DNA of 64,000 bases from Schistosoma mansoni (GCF_000237925.1 NC_031495.1:52770746-52834745); one strand, 5' to 3'. Positions 11,486 through 23,804 are shown, counted from the stretch's first letter. Notes: a model not told the origin generated them from the letters alone. A program made the numbers and translations.

Positions 11486-12299
11486 TGTTACTTGAACTTT
11501 ATTGAAACTAAGTAATTAAAATGTTTATACAAGATTTTACCTATATGCAATTATTATTTGCGTAAAATTATCGACATATTTTTTAGTAAATATACTACTG
11601 TGACGTCAGTCAATGTGATTTCCTTAAAAAAAGGGTTGGTAAAACTAAGACTAATTGATGTATATTTGTATATTATGTTTTATTGAAAAATAAAATTTAT
11701 TGATTTCTAATAAACAATCATTGATTATATCATGTTAGTTTAATATATATTATATAACAATGTTTATGTTGACATGAATGACATTTACGTCGTTTAAGCA
11801 TCAGTAATATATACTGAATATAATATTTAATCTAAATGATGATAGTTATAATAATGATAATTACTATAAAGTGATTTGAATAATAATAATTTAGAAAGTT
11901 TAGAAACCATACTGTGAAATATATGCACTTTCAGGAAACTGGAGAGAATTTGTACAATGTCAAATTAATCTTCTATCCATTAGTGAATAAGGCTAATAGA
12001 ATGATTCTTGATTAAAAGCTTACTTCATAATAAAGTTTAAAAAAAATTCTGTTTAACATCCTTAACTATTTTAATGATTCATTTGAGGTTCATTAAGTCG
12101 ATAGTCCCTTAATTATGGACTAATATCAAAATAATTAAAATAGGGTCACTTTGTTCATTCTTGAAGGATGTAATTTATCGAGAAAAATTGTATCATGAGA
12201 CCTTCAAGTCAGATTACAACATTAAATGTTATATGTGGTTAAGGTCTTTGTATAGTAAATAAAAAGAAGGGAAGAGACAGTGACCTGGGTTTTGTAATA
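11486..12299. other. No feature seen
   Basis: AT-rich, with no recognisable coding region or repeat family. Confidence 0.55.
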
Positions 12300-12620
12300 T
12301 TCAGTGACTGACATTTATAATTCGAGTAGTTCAGTGGTATCATCTCTAACTAAAGAATTGGATGATATGGTTTAAAATCTCTAGAGGATATTCAGCTAGA
12401 TGTACAACTATGGTCCCGGGGTTTCTGTTGACCACCTCTGATCAACTAACGTAAAAATGCACGCACTGTTATTAAGAGACCTAGTTTAATACACCTCTGA
12501 CTTAATAACAGAACAGTGTCTAATATTTAGTGACTGATTGGTATGATCAGCTTAATGAGAATGGATTCAGGCGAATGATCGAGCGCACTGATTAAACCTC
12601 CCTACCTAAAAATATTTTAT
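12300..12620 (+). mobile_element. Possible old SINE with tRNA-like boxes
   Basis: TAGTTCAGTGG (about 12328-12338) resembles a Pol III A box and GGTTTAAAATCTC (about 12370-12382) a worn B box. Composition then becomes more mixed until about 12620. I cannot match it to the two SINE families here, so the call is weak. Confidence 0.3.
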
Positions 12621-13935
12621 ACTTACACCGTCCCTGGGAAACATAATGAATTCAAATAATATTTGTTCTAAACAGTAGATTATAAAACAGCCTGGCATAT
12701 ATGTAATAGTAGACCTATCATAGTAATTATTGGTGTTTTTGTCCTTTGGTCTCTGTTTCCGTTCTATTTTCTCTAGTTGTAGATGATTATAACCACTCCG
12801 TTATAGGACTGAAAATGACCTTAAATATACTGTTCATTCATCAAAAAGATGTCCACTTAAAAAGAATTAATGGTTCCCAACTCATTCGTCTGATTGCTGT
12901 ATTCTATATGAAAATGTACTACATAAACAGTTTTTGAATTAGAACACTTCAAATAATCTAATGTCACATTGAATTAATAATCAGTGATTAAATGGTATTA
13001 GTCTCTTAACAAGATCTTGGTTTTATGTATTTGATTGCTTTTGTAGTTGTTGCTGAACAATCTTAGGAATAGCTGCCTAACTTCAATAGTTCTTCAGCGA
13101 ACTTCAGTTCTATCTGAATATAAACTTCAAGTTATAATCCCGTTACAATCACTAGAATCATTTCCTATTAATGAATTCCACTACGTTAAGTCTTTTGTGA
13201 ATGATGAGGTTAAAATACACAAATAAGATAGAGTGAAACGATATGGCAGGATTTATTGTTCATATGAATTCAAATATATGTCTGAGGTTGGGTCACATAT
13301 ATGAAACTCATAAATGAACGAGTTAGATGTTTTACTGAACACTATACATATACACACAAATTTCAAGATGTAAACAAGGTTTGTGAAAAGAAATGATCTC
13401 CCTTCCCCTAACTACGCTGTGATCTTAGAATTCACTAACCAAAAAACTGAATGTTCCAGTTTCTGTATTCTTAGCTGTGAATTGTCGTTCATTCATATAC
13501 TATTAAACGAACATTTACATGTAAATGATATGTACAATGAGTACTATTAGTTGTAATGTTATTTTCATCAAAAATTACTCGCTCACCTAAAGAAACACCG
13601 CTTCATTAGATACCATTTCTAAGCTAGACAATAAATGTTGATGTAAATTTACTGTAAGATGGTTTTTCGACTAGCGTTAAATTATTCTATTCATTAGTTT
13701 CGTTTAATCGTTTCAATGATTATTTTGTGATACCTTGCCTAGTGCGCAAATATATGAATGTCTACATCAAATACAGATTGATTGATAGCAGTTTCATCAA
13801 TATAACTGAAAAGAAGAGTGTGAAATTCATTTGTTTTAAATTGTATGGACAGATTACAAGAGAAGACAGTGGGATTGTAAGGAGACGTGTTTAGACAAGT
13901 TTGAATTTACTCACTAACAAACCAGTTATAAATCA

Positions 13936-13937
<2 letters not shown>
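12621..13937. other. No feature seen
   Basis: AT-rich intergenic DNA. The open frame at 12746-12937 (plus) is unrecognised and probably chance. Confidence 0.55.

Positions 13938-13938
<1 letters not shown>

Positions 13939-13979
<41 letters not shown>
13939..13979. repeat. (TA)n microsatellite
   Basis: An uninterrupted run of about 20 TA units. Confidence 0.95.
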
Positions 13980-13983
<4 letters not shown>

Positions 13984-15197
13984 TAAAACAGATTCAAAAG
14001 GGTTTTGGTTATGTTACCAGGGGGCATCAATATTATAACAGAACAGCCCTATGTCAGTCTGGCTTCTACATATTCAAAGGATACTGATATCAAGCTTTTC
14101 ATTAGATTGTTCCTCAATATTTAGCGTATATCTAGAAGTACCTTTAAACTTATTACCACATACATCGTAAATATTAGACTTAGTGAGTTTGAGTTTATAA
14201 CAAATATTATGTTGTAGGTATCATTACTAAGGTTTGACTTGATAATTTCGAATAAATTGAGCATTAAGTAGGTCGCTATAAATAAATAACATGTTTGTAA
14301 TATCTCAATGAGTAGAAAATTTAGATTTGCTAACGTTTTGTGACTCAGTGTAAGCCACTTTTTCAGAGAATAAATAACCAAATCAAAATTGATCCGAGTT
14401 TAAATAGTACAATGGAACAACACAACACATTATGACGTAATATTCAATGAGATTACTGAAGGAAACGAATGGATTTAGAGAAAAGAAACAGGATAGAATG
14501 ATAAGAGGAATAATATAACTCCACTGATCTATTTTCTGATCTAATCACTTCATTTATTCAACCAGAAATTAATATTATTCAAGAAAATGTTAACGAGAAA
14601 ATCTACATTCTTCTAAAACAATGAAGCTAATAGTCAGTTATTATATAAATTATTCCATGTCCACTGATCGTTTTTTCCGCTTAAAGTTTATATCTTTTAA
14701 TCCAATTAATCTTATTAATTTTAATACATTTGGTCACAGTTAATCAGTATCAGATAACAGGCATTTATTGAAGTATGATGTAATCATCAGACAAGTGTAA
14801 GTGTAAATAAGTTTTTTAATATTGTTTACACTGATTGATTACTCTTTTGTAGTCAATATCTTGGTTATCTAATGCTTATTGCAGATCAAATTTTATTGAG
14901 GAAATTGAAGTATGGTCTAAATACTTGACATTGAATACATTCTGTTTATATGTTAAATTGTTGAAGGTATTCGGTTTACTGAAGAAAACTGTCAGTACCA
15001 AATTTTTTTAAAAGTATGAATGATTATTTAGGAAGTTAGTAGATTACTCTCTAAAATATCTCAAACAATGAATATTTTAAGATACAGGCTACATTGAATA
15101 AACTAACATAGTTGAACACAGAATTCGATAAAATGAGTCCTAAGATGTGATAAGTTTTACTGTTCACAAATTAGAATAATAACATCCAGAAATTAAG
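13980..15197. other. No feature seen
   Basis: AT-rich DNA. A minus-strand frame at 14121-14381 is rich in Leu, Ile, Asn and Ser, as chance frames in AT-rich DNA tend to be, and is not recognised. Confidence 0.55.
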
Positions 15198-15500
15198 AGA
15201 TAAGCGGTGAGACTATAATTTATGGACGACCTTTGGGAGACGCTAGACTGACCTTGAGTGTCCACCCAATAACTAGGATCAAATGGGGGTTATAAACCTG
15301 TGTGAGGAATTCGAATTATGATTTACAGTTGATGGTTAATGTTAGGAATTAGATTTAGGGTTTTTATTACGGACTGATATCAGTTATAATGCCAAAACTA
15401 TATTTAGCTAAATAGATGAGTGAATTTTGCGCCAAAATCCGAAGCCTGTTATCTTACACCTGATTGGTTCGTCTATGAATTATAGTCTCGCCAGATAAGC
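15198..15500. mobile_element. MITE-like DNA element with 8-bp target duplication
   Basis: A non-coding element at 15206-15492 (287 bp) between exact direct repeats AGATAAGC at 15198-15205 and 15493-15500. Its ends are inverted repeats of about 24 bp: GGTGAGACTATAATTTATGG at the left, and the right end reads GGCGAGACTATAATTCATAG on the opposite strand. It has no transposase frame. A second copy lies at 40949-41236. Duplications of 8 bp occur in the Merlin and hAT superfamilies; Merlin transposons are known from schistosomes, which makes that the likelier source, but this is inference. Confidence 0.88.
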
Positions 15501-15889
15501 TTTTAAAAGTCATATCAACTAGATGATGCATTACTAATACAGGAGTTTTTTAAACTTAAAGTTTTGACTATGAAAATAACAAAAATTTGTGTCCTAAGAC
15601 AATCTAAGTATGTACAAATAAAAAAGTCCTTAAAACAAAACACTGGAATCGATTAACTCATTTTTCTTATTATTCATATCAGCAACAGCTCATAAGATAA
15701 TTGAAAGGGCTCATATTACTTCACGATGATGTATGATAATTAGATGATTTCAACACAATATCTTATTGGTTGATAATGAGTCAGATTTAAACCAAGTTTT
15801 ACCATAGCATATGGGAGTGAATATTCTGTAAAACCATAATAGATTGTAAAGTTGATAACCAGTTAATTTAATTCATTTTAAAATTCAAA
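15501..15889. other. No feature seen
   Basis: AT-rich, with no recognisable gene or repeat. Confidence 0.55.
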
Positions 15890-16232
15890 TCCATCAGTCG
15901 ATCTAAGCTAGACCACCACTGAATACCTGGAAGTATCGGACGGCCGTTTCACCACAATATGGGACTCATCGACAGTGCGCACCCACAATCCCGCATGCGG
16001 GATTCGAACCCTGGACCTTCGGTCTCGAGCACGAAATCCTAATCGCTAGACCACTGAGCCGGAATCCGATGGTGTTAATTTCTATTTTCAATTTACCCAT
16101 GATTTTGCACAACCCTTCATCCATTGTCTGGAATGGACACTACTGATCACGGCTTCTCACTGGGACTCCAGGAAATCCATCTTGAATCTAGTCACTAGTG
16201 AGCATTTGATTGTTATCAGAATGGGGATTTGT
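15890..16232 (-). mobile_element. Hammerhead SINE with extra 5' module
   Basis: A minus-strand copy holding the tail, a hammerhead-like segment, a good tRNA-like head (B-box complement GGGATTCGAACCC near 16000) and the 5' module containing GTCACTAGTGAGCAT. It belongs to a subfamily slightly different from the 36.6 kb copy. Confidence 0.8.
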
Positions 16233-16745
16233 GTCTGACAAATAAAATTGGATTGTTTGAGTGGCTAGTGTCTGACAACTATTCAGTACATTAAACTGTA
16301 TCCAACAATATGTAGAAGTAATTGAGTCTATGAATATTTTCGTTATTCTAAATTATATTAACTAAATTCAAATTTCTAATCTGAACACATGCTATAGTAA
16401 ATTATCAAACAAAATACTTGTGTTGTGTTATATTACAAAACTTACTTCTATATATGATCCATAACATTAAGAAAAAACAGTTCAATTTTCAACTTTATTA
16501 TCATTTATCAATATTCAATGATAAACCATGATCTTGTAGACACAGAAATGATCATGATGTATGTGTTATACATTCCCCATTTTTATTGAACATTTAATAT
16601 TTGTATCATTTCTTTTTGAATTCATTATCCTGTCAAATTCATTAGATGATTAAGTAAATATAATGATTTATTTTTTTTGTTTGTTTGTTTACAATTCTGT
16701 TAAATTCTTTATAATATCATCTATTTATTCTTATTGGCCTTAGTG
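16233..16745. other. No feature seen
   Basis: AT-rich DNA without a recognisable feature. Confidence 0.55.
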
Positions 16746-16749
16746 TTCA

Positions 16750-16825
16750 TAATGATGCTGTTGTTGTTGATGATGATGATAATGACGACGATGATGATGA
16801 TGATGATGATGTTGATGTTGATAAC
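16750..16825. repeat. (GAT)n-type microsatellite
   Basis: An imperfect array of GAT/GAC/GTT trinucleotides. Confidence 0.9.
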
Positions 16826-16983
16826 AATGGTGAACATCATGTTAATATTACTAATAAACTTACTATGATTAATATATTTCAATTGAATAAATATAATATA
16901 TAAGAACTCTCGTCTAAATTAGAACGAATAGTTTCACAGTATTTGAGCGCCGAGTTGATGTAAGACATTAAATAGGAATAATA

Positions 16984-17056
16984 TATTTGTAAAATCTCAG
17001 CGAATGAATTTGTAGTACTACTATATACAAATTCATTCGCTGAGATTTTACAAATA
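16984..17056. repeat. Perfect 31-bp inverted repeat
   Basis: The arms at 16984-17014 and 17026-17056 are exact reverse complements around an 11-base loop (17015-17025). There is no coding capacity. Perfect identity suggests a recent origin. No target duplication is visible. Confidence 0.92.
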
Positions 17057-17791
17057 AATATAATGTTGACTAATTTTGAAATCTAAAGAAATGATACATG
17101 GAAATATGTGCCATCCATTCATGATGTACATGATGCAATTGAATAAGTTTTCAACCTATCAATAAATGGAATACCTTATGATTTTTGTAAAATCACTTTT
17201 ATTTAAATAATCGAATAAACAAAAATTATGTAATAAAAATATAAACCAATATAACAGTTTTCTTTTGTTTATTGGTGGTAAAGGTATAGATGTATTCGTA
17301 TGTGTATTAATATATATGTGTGTATATGTATGTGTTAACAGGTAAATATAGGTGTAGATATATGATTTTCCAAATATTTTGTTTATATGTACATTATGTC
17401 ATTGATATTGTTTTCAACAGTTTCAAGTACAGTAAACTTCATTCGAACTTTTATTGAATAATCATGACTGATGATGATAAGATGAACACATAATAATAAT
17501 AATAATAATAATAACATTATTATTATTGTTATTATTAAGGTAAGTATACTGTTTAGTAAACTTCCGGACTTTATAAATTTTTCCAAATAAATAAAAATAT
17601 AAATAAATTTAATAATATAAAAATGATGAATTAAGATGATTTAATATTTCACATGGAATATAATAATTATTTAAATAAACTATTATAAATATAATATATT
17701 CATTTAGTTAGAATATCAAATCATGGAGGAAGATTGTAAAATGAATAAGAAACAAGCTGGTATTAAATGAATATTGAAATATGAAATGGTG
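17057..17791. other. AT-rich DNA with a small palindromic trinucleotide repeat
   Basis: No gene is seen. At about 17488-17537 an (AAT)n run turns into (ATT)n and forms a low-complexity palindrome. The minus-strand frame at 17383-17586 comes from that repeat. Confidence 0.6.
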
Positions 17792-18204
17792 AACTATTAT
17801 TACTTACTTACTTACTTACTTACTTACGCCTGTTACTCCCAATGGAGCATAGGCTGCCAACCAGCATTCTCAAACCCACTCAATCTGTCGTGGGCCTTCC
17901 TTCACAGTTCTATCCAATTTTTGTTCATTCTTCTCATACCTGTCTCCATTCCCACAGTAACTTGTTGCTGATAGTGTCCGGTCAACGGATCCGAAGTTTC
18001 TTGCGTTAATAAACACCTGTATCTTCTGGATGATGGCTTTCGTAGTTCTCCATGTCTCTGCCCCATACAGTAGAACTGTCTTGATATTTGTATTGAGAAT
18101 TCTCATCCTGGTATTAGTTGACAATTGTTTTGAGTTCCAGATGTTCTTCAATCGTTGATATGCTGCTCTTGCTTTGCCGATCCTCGCCCTCAAAACTATT
18201 ATTA
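17792..18204 (-). mobile_element. RTE LINE, 5'-truncated and internally deleted, with 11-bp duplication
   Basis: The 3' end of an SR2/Perere-3-like element at 17803-18193, minus strand, with a (GTAA)n tail. Direct repeats AACTATTATTA lie at 17792-17802 and 18194-18204. The coding remnant (17870-18193) reads MRARIGKARAAYQRLKNIWN, then VLLYGAETWRTT, and then jumps frame. Compared with the copy at 23296-23640 about 167 bp are missing at a junction near 17950. Confidence 0.88.
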
Positions 18205-18214
18205 TTACTACTTA

Positions 18215-18437
18215 AAAACTTGTTATTTTATCAGAAGGGGATTTTGTGAAGATTTTAGTAATTTTTTATATGATTGAGATCATGAGTCCATTGAAGCTAG
18301 ACCACCATGAAAAACCCTGCAGCACTGCTGAGGAGTCCCACAATAGGACGAAACGGCCGTCTAATGCTTCCAGGTTTTCCATGGTGATCTGGCTTTAATT
18401 GACTCATGATCTCAACCATATAAAACTTGTTATTTTA
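18215..18437. mobile_element. Inverted hammerhead SINE pair within one 16-bp target duplication
   Basis: The insertion at 18231-18421 is flanked by AAAACTTGTTATTTTA at 18215-18230 and 18422-18437. The left part is the family's 3' region in minus orientation and ends at the helix I bases GCACTG. The right part is plus-strand hammerhead plus 3' region and starts with the same GCACTG. Both outer ends are 3' ends. The single duplication shows that both halves arrived as one insertion. Confidence 0.88.
18322..18367 (+). ncRNA. Hammerhead ribozyme, core intact, helix I weakened
   Basis: Helix I strand GCACTG, core CTGAGGA, helix II GTCC/GGAC with loop CACAATA, GAAA, helix III CGG/CCG region, cleavage triplet GTC, then TAATGC where the family has CAGTGC. 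One mismatch falls in helix I. Confidence 0.7.
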
Positions 18438-21400
18438 ATTATTTTCAAGTTAATTGTTCAACTAAATTTAATTTAATAGTTATCATGGATAATTATTAAT
18501 GTATATTGATAAAAAGCCTTACAAAAATGGATATAATTGTCAAATATTATTTAATTCCATTATTTGTAGTTTCATTTATGTAAGCTTTAAATATATCTAG
18601 TTAATTAGTGAATATTGGTGAACGGAAAGTCATGAGCCAAGTTGTTATACTTCGTAGTACTACTCTTCAGTAATCCATATTTTGAATCACTCGGAATGCC
18701 ATATTTATATAAACTATAAAGCATTTAGGTCATGACAAATAAATGTGAGATATGAAATTTCTTGAATAATCCTTCGTATACAGTACTGTTTTGAATAAAG
18801 AATTATAACGATGAATATCATAAACTGAAATACCCAGATTGATGTCTTATTTATTGACAAAGATCACACTCATATACATACTGATCTAATGTTCTTCATC
18901 AATTATACTCACAGTAAACTTACATAAAATAGTGCGGTTAAGACTAAGTAATATTTTGCTATAGATTTCCATCATTTGTTTTTGATATGACTCAATATAA
19001 TTTATGTTGGTCGTGTTCACACACAAGGTCTACTAACGAATTTACTCTGTCATCAGCATCATCACTATGAATCTATCACGAATATTACCCCAACGAATTC
19101 AGTATCATACATTGCATTGTAAAGATCTAAAGCAGTAATTCTATGTAAGATCTAGCTGATCATTCACCAGTGCAAATGAACGTACACATCAAGCACTGTA
19201 GAATTCATAACTTCATTAACAACAAACTTGACCTTTTCGAGAGACAACCAATGTTTTTAATTTTTTTTCTTCCTTTCAAATTGAATAAATGTAGATACCA
19301 TATGAAACTATACTGGATTAATATTGCTCGTACACGAAGATTTTAAAAGTTCGAAGTGGATACCCGTCCCTTCGTGATTTGTAAAACATATAACTCACTT
19401 AAATTGTCAGCTAAACTTCTAAGTGGTCACAAATTCGAAATTATTTAATAGCGAAGCAAAAACGTCAAACAATTCTTTAGATGAAATATATATGCTGAAA
19501 AAGTTTGTTTACATTAAAAAAAACTACTCCTCTAATTCGGAGTTACAGTAAACAGTAGTAAGGGTAACTTTTTAACATGACTCTAGACTACTAAATGTTT
19601 CATTTCTCGCAACCTAACCATACATTTCGATTACAAGGAATATCTTAATTTGTTAAGTAACAATGTTTCAGTTTAAAACCGTATTTATTCTTAAATAAGA
19701 GTTATTTCCTCTACATGATTTGTATCAAACAGAAATGGGACTATTCTTGATTGATATTGTTATTTGTATTTTCTAAGTCAGTTCAGTAATGCAATTAATA
19801 CCCATGAAGTAAGAGAATAAGAGCTTTTTCTTGATAAATTTACGTCAAGTTTTCGAGTGTATACCATAAACAATTAATTAAAAAAAAGAACAGAAGAATG
19901 TTGAAATTCGGATGCGATTCTATGATATAATATGTGATGGTGTAGTGGCTAGTCCTATGTTGAGCCAACATAGCTTATTCTAGCTTTTGAACAAACCAAT
20001 TTATTCATTCTTCTTGAACCACATTTTGACCCTGTCACTTATTGGCTTATTTATTTTGACTGTTTTTATGTAAGCGTATGTGTGTGTGCATTTCCTATCT
20101 TACTCATTACATGTCTATAACTTATTTTTATCTGACCATAAATATCTATTCACGCTTGATCAGTCCGAGTTGGTTCATACGCCTTCTCCACTGCACGTCA
20201 TTTCGCTCGGCTCTCTTCTCTTCGTCTCTTTCGTTTCGCCACTCTGATTGTCTGTCCAGATCAACGAGTGTACAAAATATATGTATTCAAAAATCCATTC
20301 TCGTATTTGACTTATTTAATTCCGTCATTCACTAACGCGATTCAAGCCGATGATAATATATGAGGATTGGTGATACACGTATTTCGACAGCAATCATTCA
20401 CCAACAATCATTCATACGATCTAATTGGAGTCAGATTCAGTGCCACAAAAATAGCTTTATATCATTAGAATCTTCGAAACAATCTATGATTAAGTTATGA
20501 GATTAAGAAGAGCAAAATTTATTTTACGGTCTTTACGTGCATAGTATGCTAAAGCCGTGAAATTTTCAATTGATGGCATGAAATCCATTCTATTGTTCTC
20601 GTTCCTCTTAGGCTTGAAAAATATGAACATGTTGCAAGATGTATTATTTATCCAGAAAATTTTATTCTAGAATCACCAGCAGTGATGAAAATTCTCGAGA
20701 AGAATAATAGCCTTTGGTTCATATAATGTTTAACACTTCCTACTATTTTTTTATACAAGGTGAATAATTTATGCAGGTCCATTGCTAAACATCGGAACCA
20801 TTGTAACCTCCACATGTTTCTTGTACGGTTTCAATAGCCTTATAAATAGCTTTGACGTTTATTTAAATGAAGAATATTCTATTCCATCATTTCATTTCAC
20901 TTACCTCCTTTTTCATCGGCATGTTTAAGGATTGGTCACGGCGAAAATGTGACCTTACATCATTACTCAATAGTTTTCATCAAAATGTATAAATTCGCTA
21001 TTGAATAAAATAAACATAATATGATGAGTAACAATACGTTTCCAACTGTATTCCTTCTTTTCAAAAATGCAAGGTTATCTATAGTTTAAAATTAAATTGT
21101 AGATTAGTAAAAAGAGAAATAAGTAGACTGATTTGAATTTACTGTAACAAAAATAAGTTCTTTTCGATATCTCAAACCTCTCAAGGACTTAGTTTGTCTA
21201 CCCTTAAGCCCTTATATACTGGCATTTAATACTGTCAGGCTGACTTTGTTTTCACCAGTCAAAAACTAGCTGTACTATCCATATTACCTTCAAGTGGACA
21301 ATTAGTAGGGTGACAATTTAATGGTAAAATACAAATAACACTTCAAGAAGGATACGAAACAAAAATATAAAGTGCACACAGAATCCAACACAATCCCATA

Positions 21401-21884
21401 TGTAATAAAATGAAGTGTACGTGAAAACTTATATCAGTCATGCAAATCATATTAAATGTCAAGGAGAGTATTTCTTAAAAAATGAACATTAAAACACACT
21501 ACTTAGTAGTATTAAGTAGTGTGACTGTATTACAAAAATTATTAGAGGAAGAATAATGTTTAGAAATAAGCGATGAATTTTATAACCTGGTTCTGGGCAG
21601 TTCTTCATTTATTAACCATCAAGGGTTTCAAACTTATGAATTTCGCTAGGAAATATGCTACCAGTTACTAAGAAATTATAGGTCGTTAGGTGAATGAGAG
21701 AAGTTCACAGAGGATTTAGTTGATATATAAGGAAGTATAAGATTTTCATTGATTGAACTTGAAGCATTAGCACAAAGTTCAAACTAACCTAATCTTATGA
21801 AAACTGAAGTAATATTCACTTTTATAGACGATTGTGATGTCTGTAAAATATTAGTTGCCCTATACCTGATGTTCTATATCATCA
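18438..21884. other. AT-rich intergenic DNA, no gene
   Basis: About 3.4 kb without a supported gene. At about 20150-20420 the base composition is less AT-rich (TCATTTCGCTCGGCTC and neighbours), which may mark an old unclassified repeat. A short hairpin (CACACTACTTA and its complement) lies near 21497-21525. The plus-strand frame at 20078-20335 is unrecognised. Confidence 0.55.
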
Positions 21885-22346
21885 ATATGAACTTCAAGAC
21901 AGTTCTACTGTACGAAGCTGAAGCTTGGAGAACTACCACAACCATCAACAAAACAGCACAAGTGTTTATAGACAATAATCTACACAATATACTGAATGCC
22001 TGTCGACCGGATACCATCAGCAACAGCCTAGTGTGGGAGCTAATAAAGCAGGTTCGAGCTGAAGAGGAAATTAGGAAAAGACACTGGAAGTGGATAGGAC
22101 CGATTTTGAGGAAATCACCAAACTGCATCACGAGGCAAGCGTTAACATCGAATCCCGAGGGAAAGAGAAAATATGAGGAAGGCTGAAGAACACAGTGTGT
22201 CGGGAATCGGAAGCAGACATGAATAGGGTGAATGGCTACTGGAAAGAACTGGAGAGGTTTCTCCAGGACAGAGTTGGACTGAGAGTCCCGGTGGGCGGCC
22301 TATGTTCCTCCACGACGGGTGCCAGAGGTGAGTAAATAAATAAGTA
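21885..22346 (+). mobile_element. RTE LINE, 5'-truncated 3' end
   Basis: A plus-strand fragment of the SR2/Perere-3-like family. Residues matching the C-terminal region can be read at about 21887-22186 ([36 protein letters not shown]), after which the frame is broken. The 3' UTR-like end, with GAGTAAATAAATAAG, lies near 22346. The AT-rich frame 5' of 21885 is unrelated sequence. Confidence 0.85.
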
Positions 22347-23283
22347 TACCTGACGTTTCATATTGATTGTGTATCCTGCATCATGCAACTCACTGATCAA
22401 AATAGAGATTTATTAGTCAATGTGGTAAATGTATAACTTTTTATCTCAAAATCCATTTCTGTCTATTGACAAGTTAGTGGTGCACCAATAAGTTGACGGA
22501 GTATGTCAAACGTCTTACAAGCTATACAATTTATATCGTACGTTTCTAAGTCGATGTTGTCATTTCCTCAAACAAATAAAGTCACGAAGAATTACCCTTT
22601 TAAATGACTGTAAAAGCGATATAGGTTTCCATCCCTATTAATTTTTATGAAACATGCTTTATCGTCTCTGATCTTTAGAACCTCATGTCCCAGCAAATGT
22701 GATCACTATAAAATAGACCAAATAATTACTTCTATTCAGAGTAGTTTCCTAAAGTTTTCAATGGAGAGTTTGACGTGTTTCTCAAGTAGTTTTAACCTAT
22801 AATATGAAAAATTTAAAAAGAGTTATGATAGCGCTTAGTTGAAAGTAGTGGTTAATTAGATTTGAGCCGTCCCACATTAGTTCTACAATTGATATACAGT
22901 TTAGTGTCTCATAGAACGGCGGGTTTTGTCTTATAATCCTATGATTATACAGGAGTTTATTGCTGGTACCTACAGAAACTTTGACGGAATGATTTTATAA
23001 ATTGTTCCGATTAGATGTGAGTATTCAGATTTTTAACATACATCAAATAAATTGATTATATCATGTTTGAGTATTTCAATCAGCATTAATTTATTCGCTT
23101 TTCTAATTTTTGGATACTATTTTGATAGACCGTTTAAATGAAGTCAAAAATAATGAACAAGATGAATTTATTACATATGCTCTTCTATTTTTAGTTACTT
23201 GTCAATTACAAAGTTAGGCATTTTATTCGCTTGATGAATACTGGTAATAATTCAAAATCTTGTGTTCTGAAAACTGATATTTC
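22347..23283. other. No feature seen
   Basis: AT-rich DNA with no recognisable gene or repeat. Confidence 0.55.
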
Positions 23284-23804
23284 TCGTAGATGTCTTACGT
23301 ACTTACGCCTGTTACTCCCAATGGAGCATAGACTGCCAACCAGCATTCTCAAACCCACTCAATCTGTCGTGGGCCTTCCTTCACAGTTCTATCCAATTTT
23401 TGTTCATTCTTCTCATACCTGTCTCCATTTCTAGGCGTAATGTGTTCTTTGGTCTTTCTCTTCTCCTTTGGCCTTCAGGACTCCATGTAAGAGCTTGCCT
23501 TGTGACGCAATTGGGTGATTTCCTCAAAGTGTGCCCAATCCACTCCCAGCGCTTCTTCCTGATTTCTTCCTCCACTGGAATCTGGTTTGTTGTCTCCCAC
23601 AGTAACTTGTTGCTGATAGTGTCTGGCCATTGGATCCGAAATATCTCCGCTTGTAGCTCCTCCGGGAGCTACTGCCGGTTCAAGCCCGGGTAAAGGAGGA
23701 GGGTTGGGCATGAGGTTAGCAACCCCATCCCGTAGAAAACCAACTCGCTAAAAAAACGCTAACCAGAAAAAATTATTCAAAGCCGAGTTCCTTCGTAGAT
23801 GTCT
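23284..23804. mobile_element. RTE LINE insertion with inverted 5' end (twin-primed), 12-bp duplication
   Basis: The insertion at 23296-23792 lies between TCGTAGATGTCT at 23284-23295 and 23793-23804. 23296-23640 is the RTE 3' end on the minus strand ([31 protein letters not shown]). From about 23641 to 23792 comes 5' UTR sequence of the same family in the opposite, plus, orientation (GTAGCTCCTCCGGGAGCTAC, CCCGGGTAAAGG, GCTAACCAGAAAAAA). It aligns with the 5' UTR of the copy ending near 52085. The middle of the element is absent. Confidence 0.9.

Noticed and set aside
17383-17586. Minus-strand open frame of 67 codons with Leu/Ile run
   Set aside because: Produced by the palindromic AAT/ATT microsatellite at about 17488-17537.
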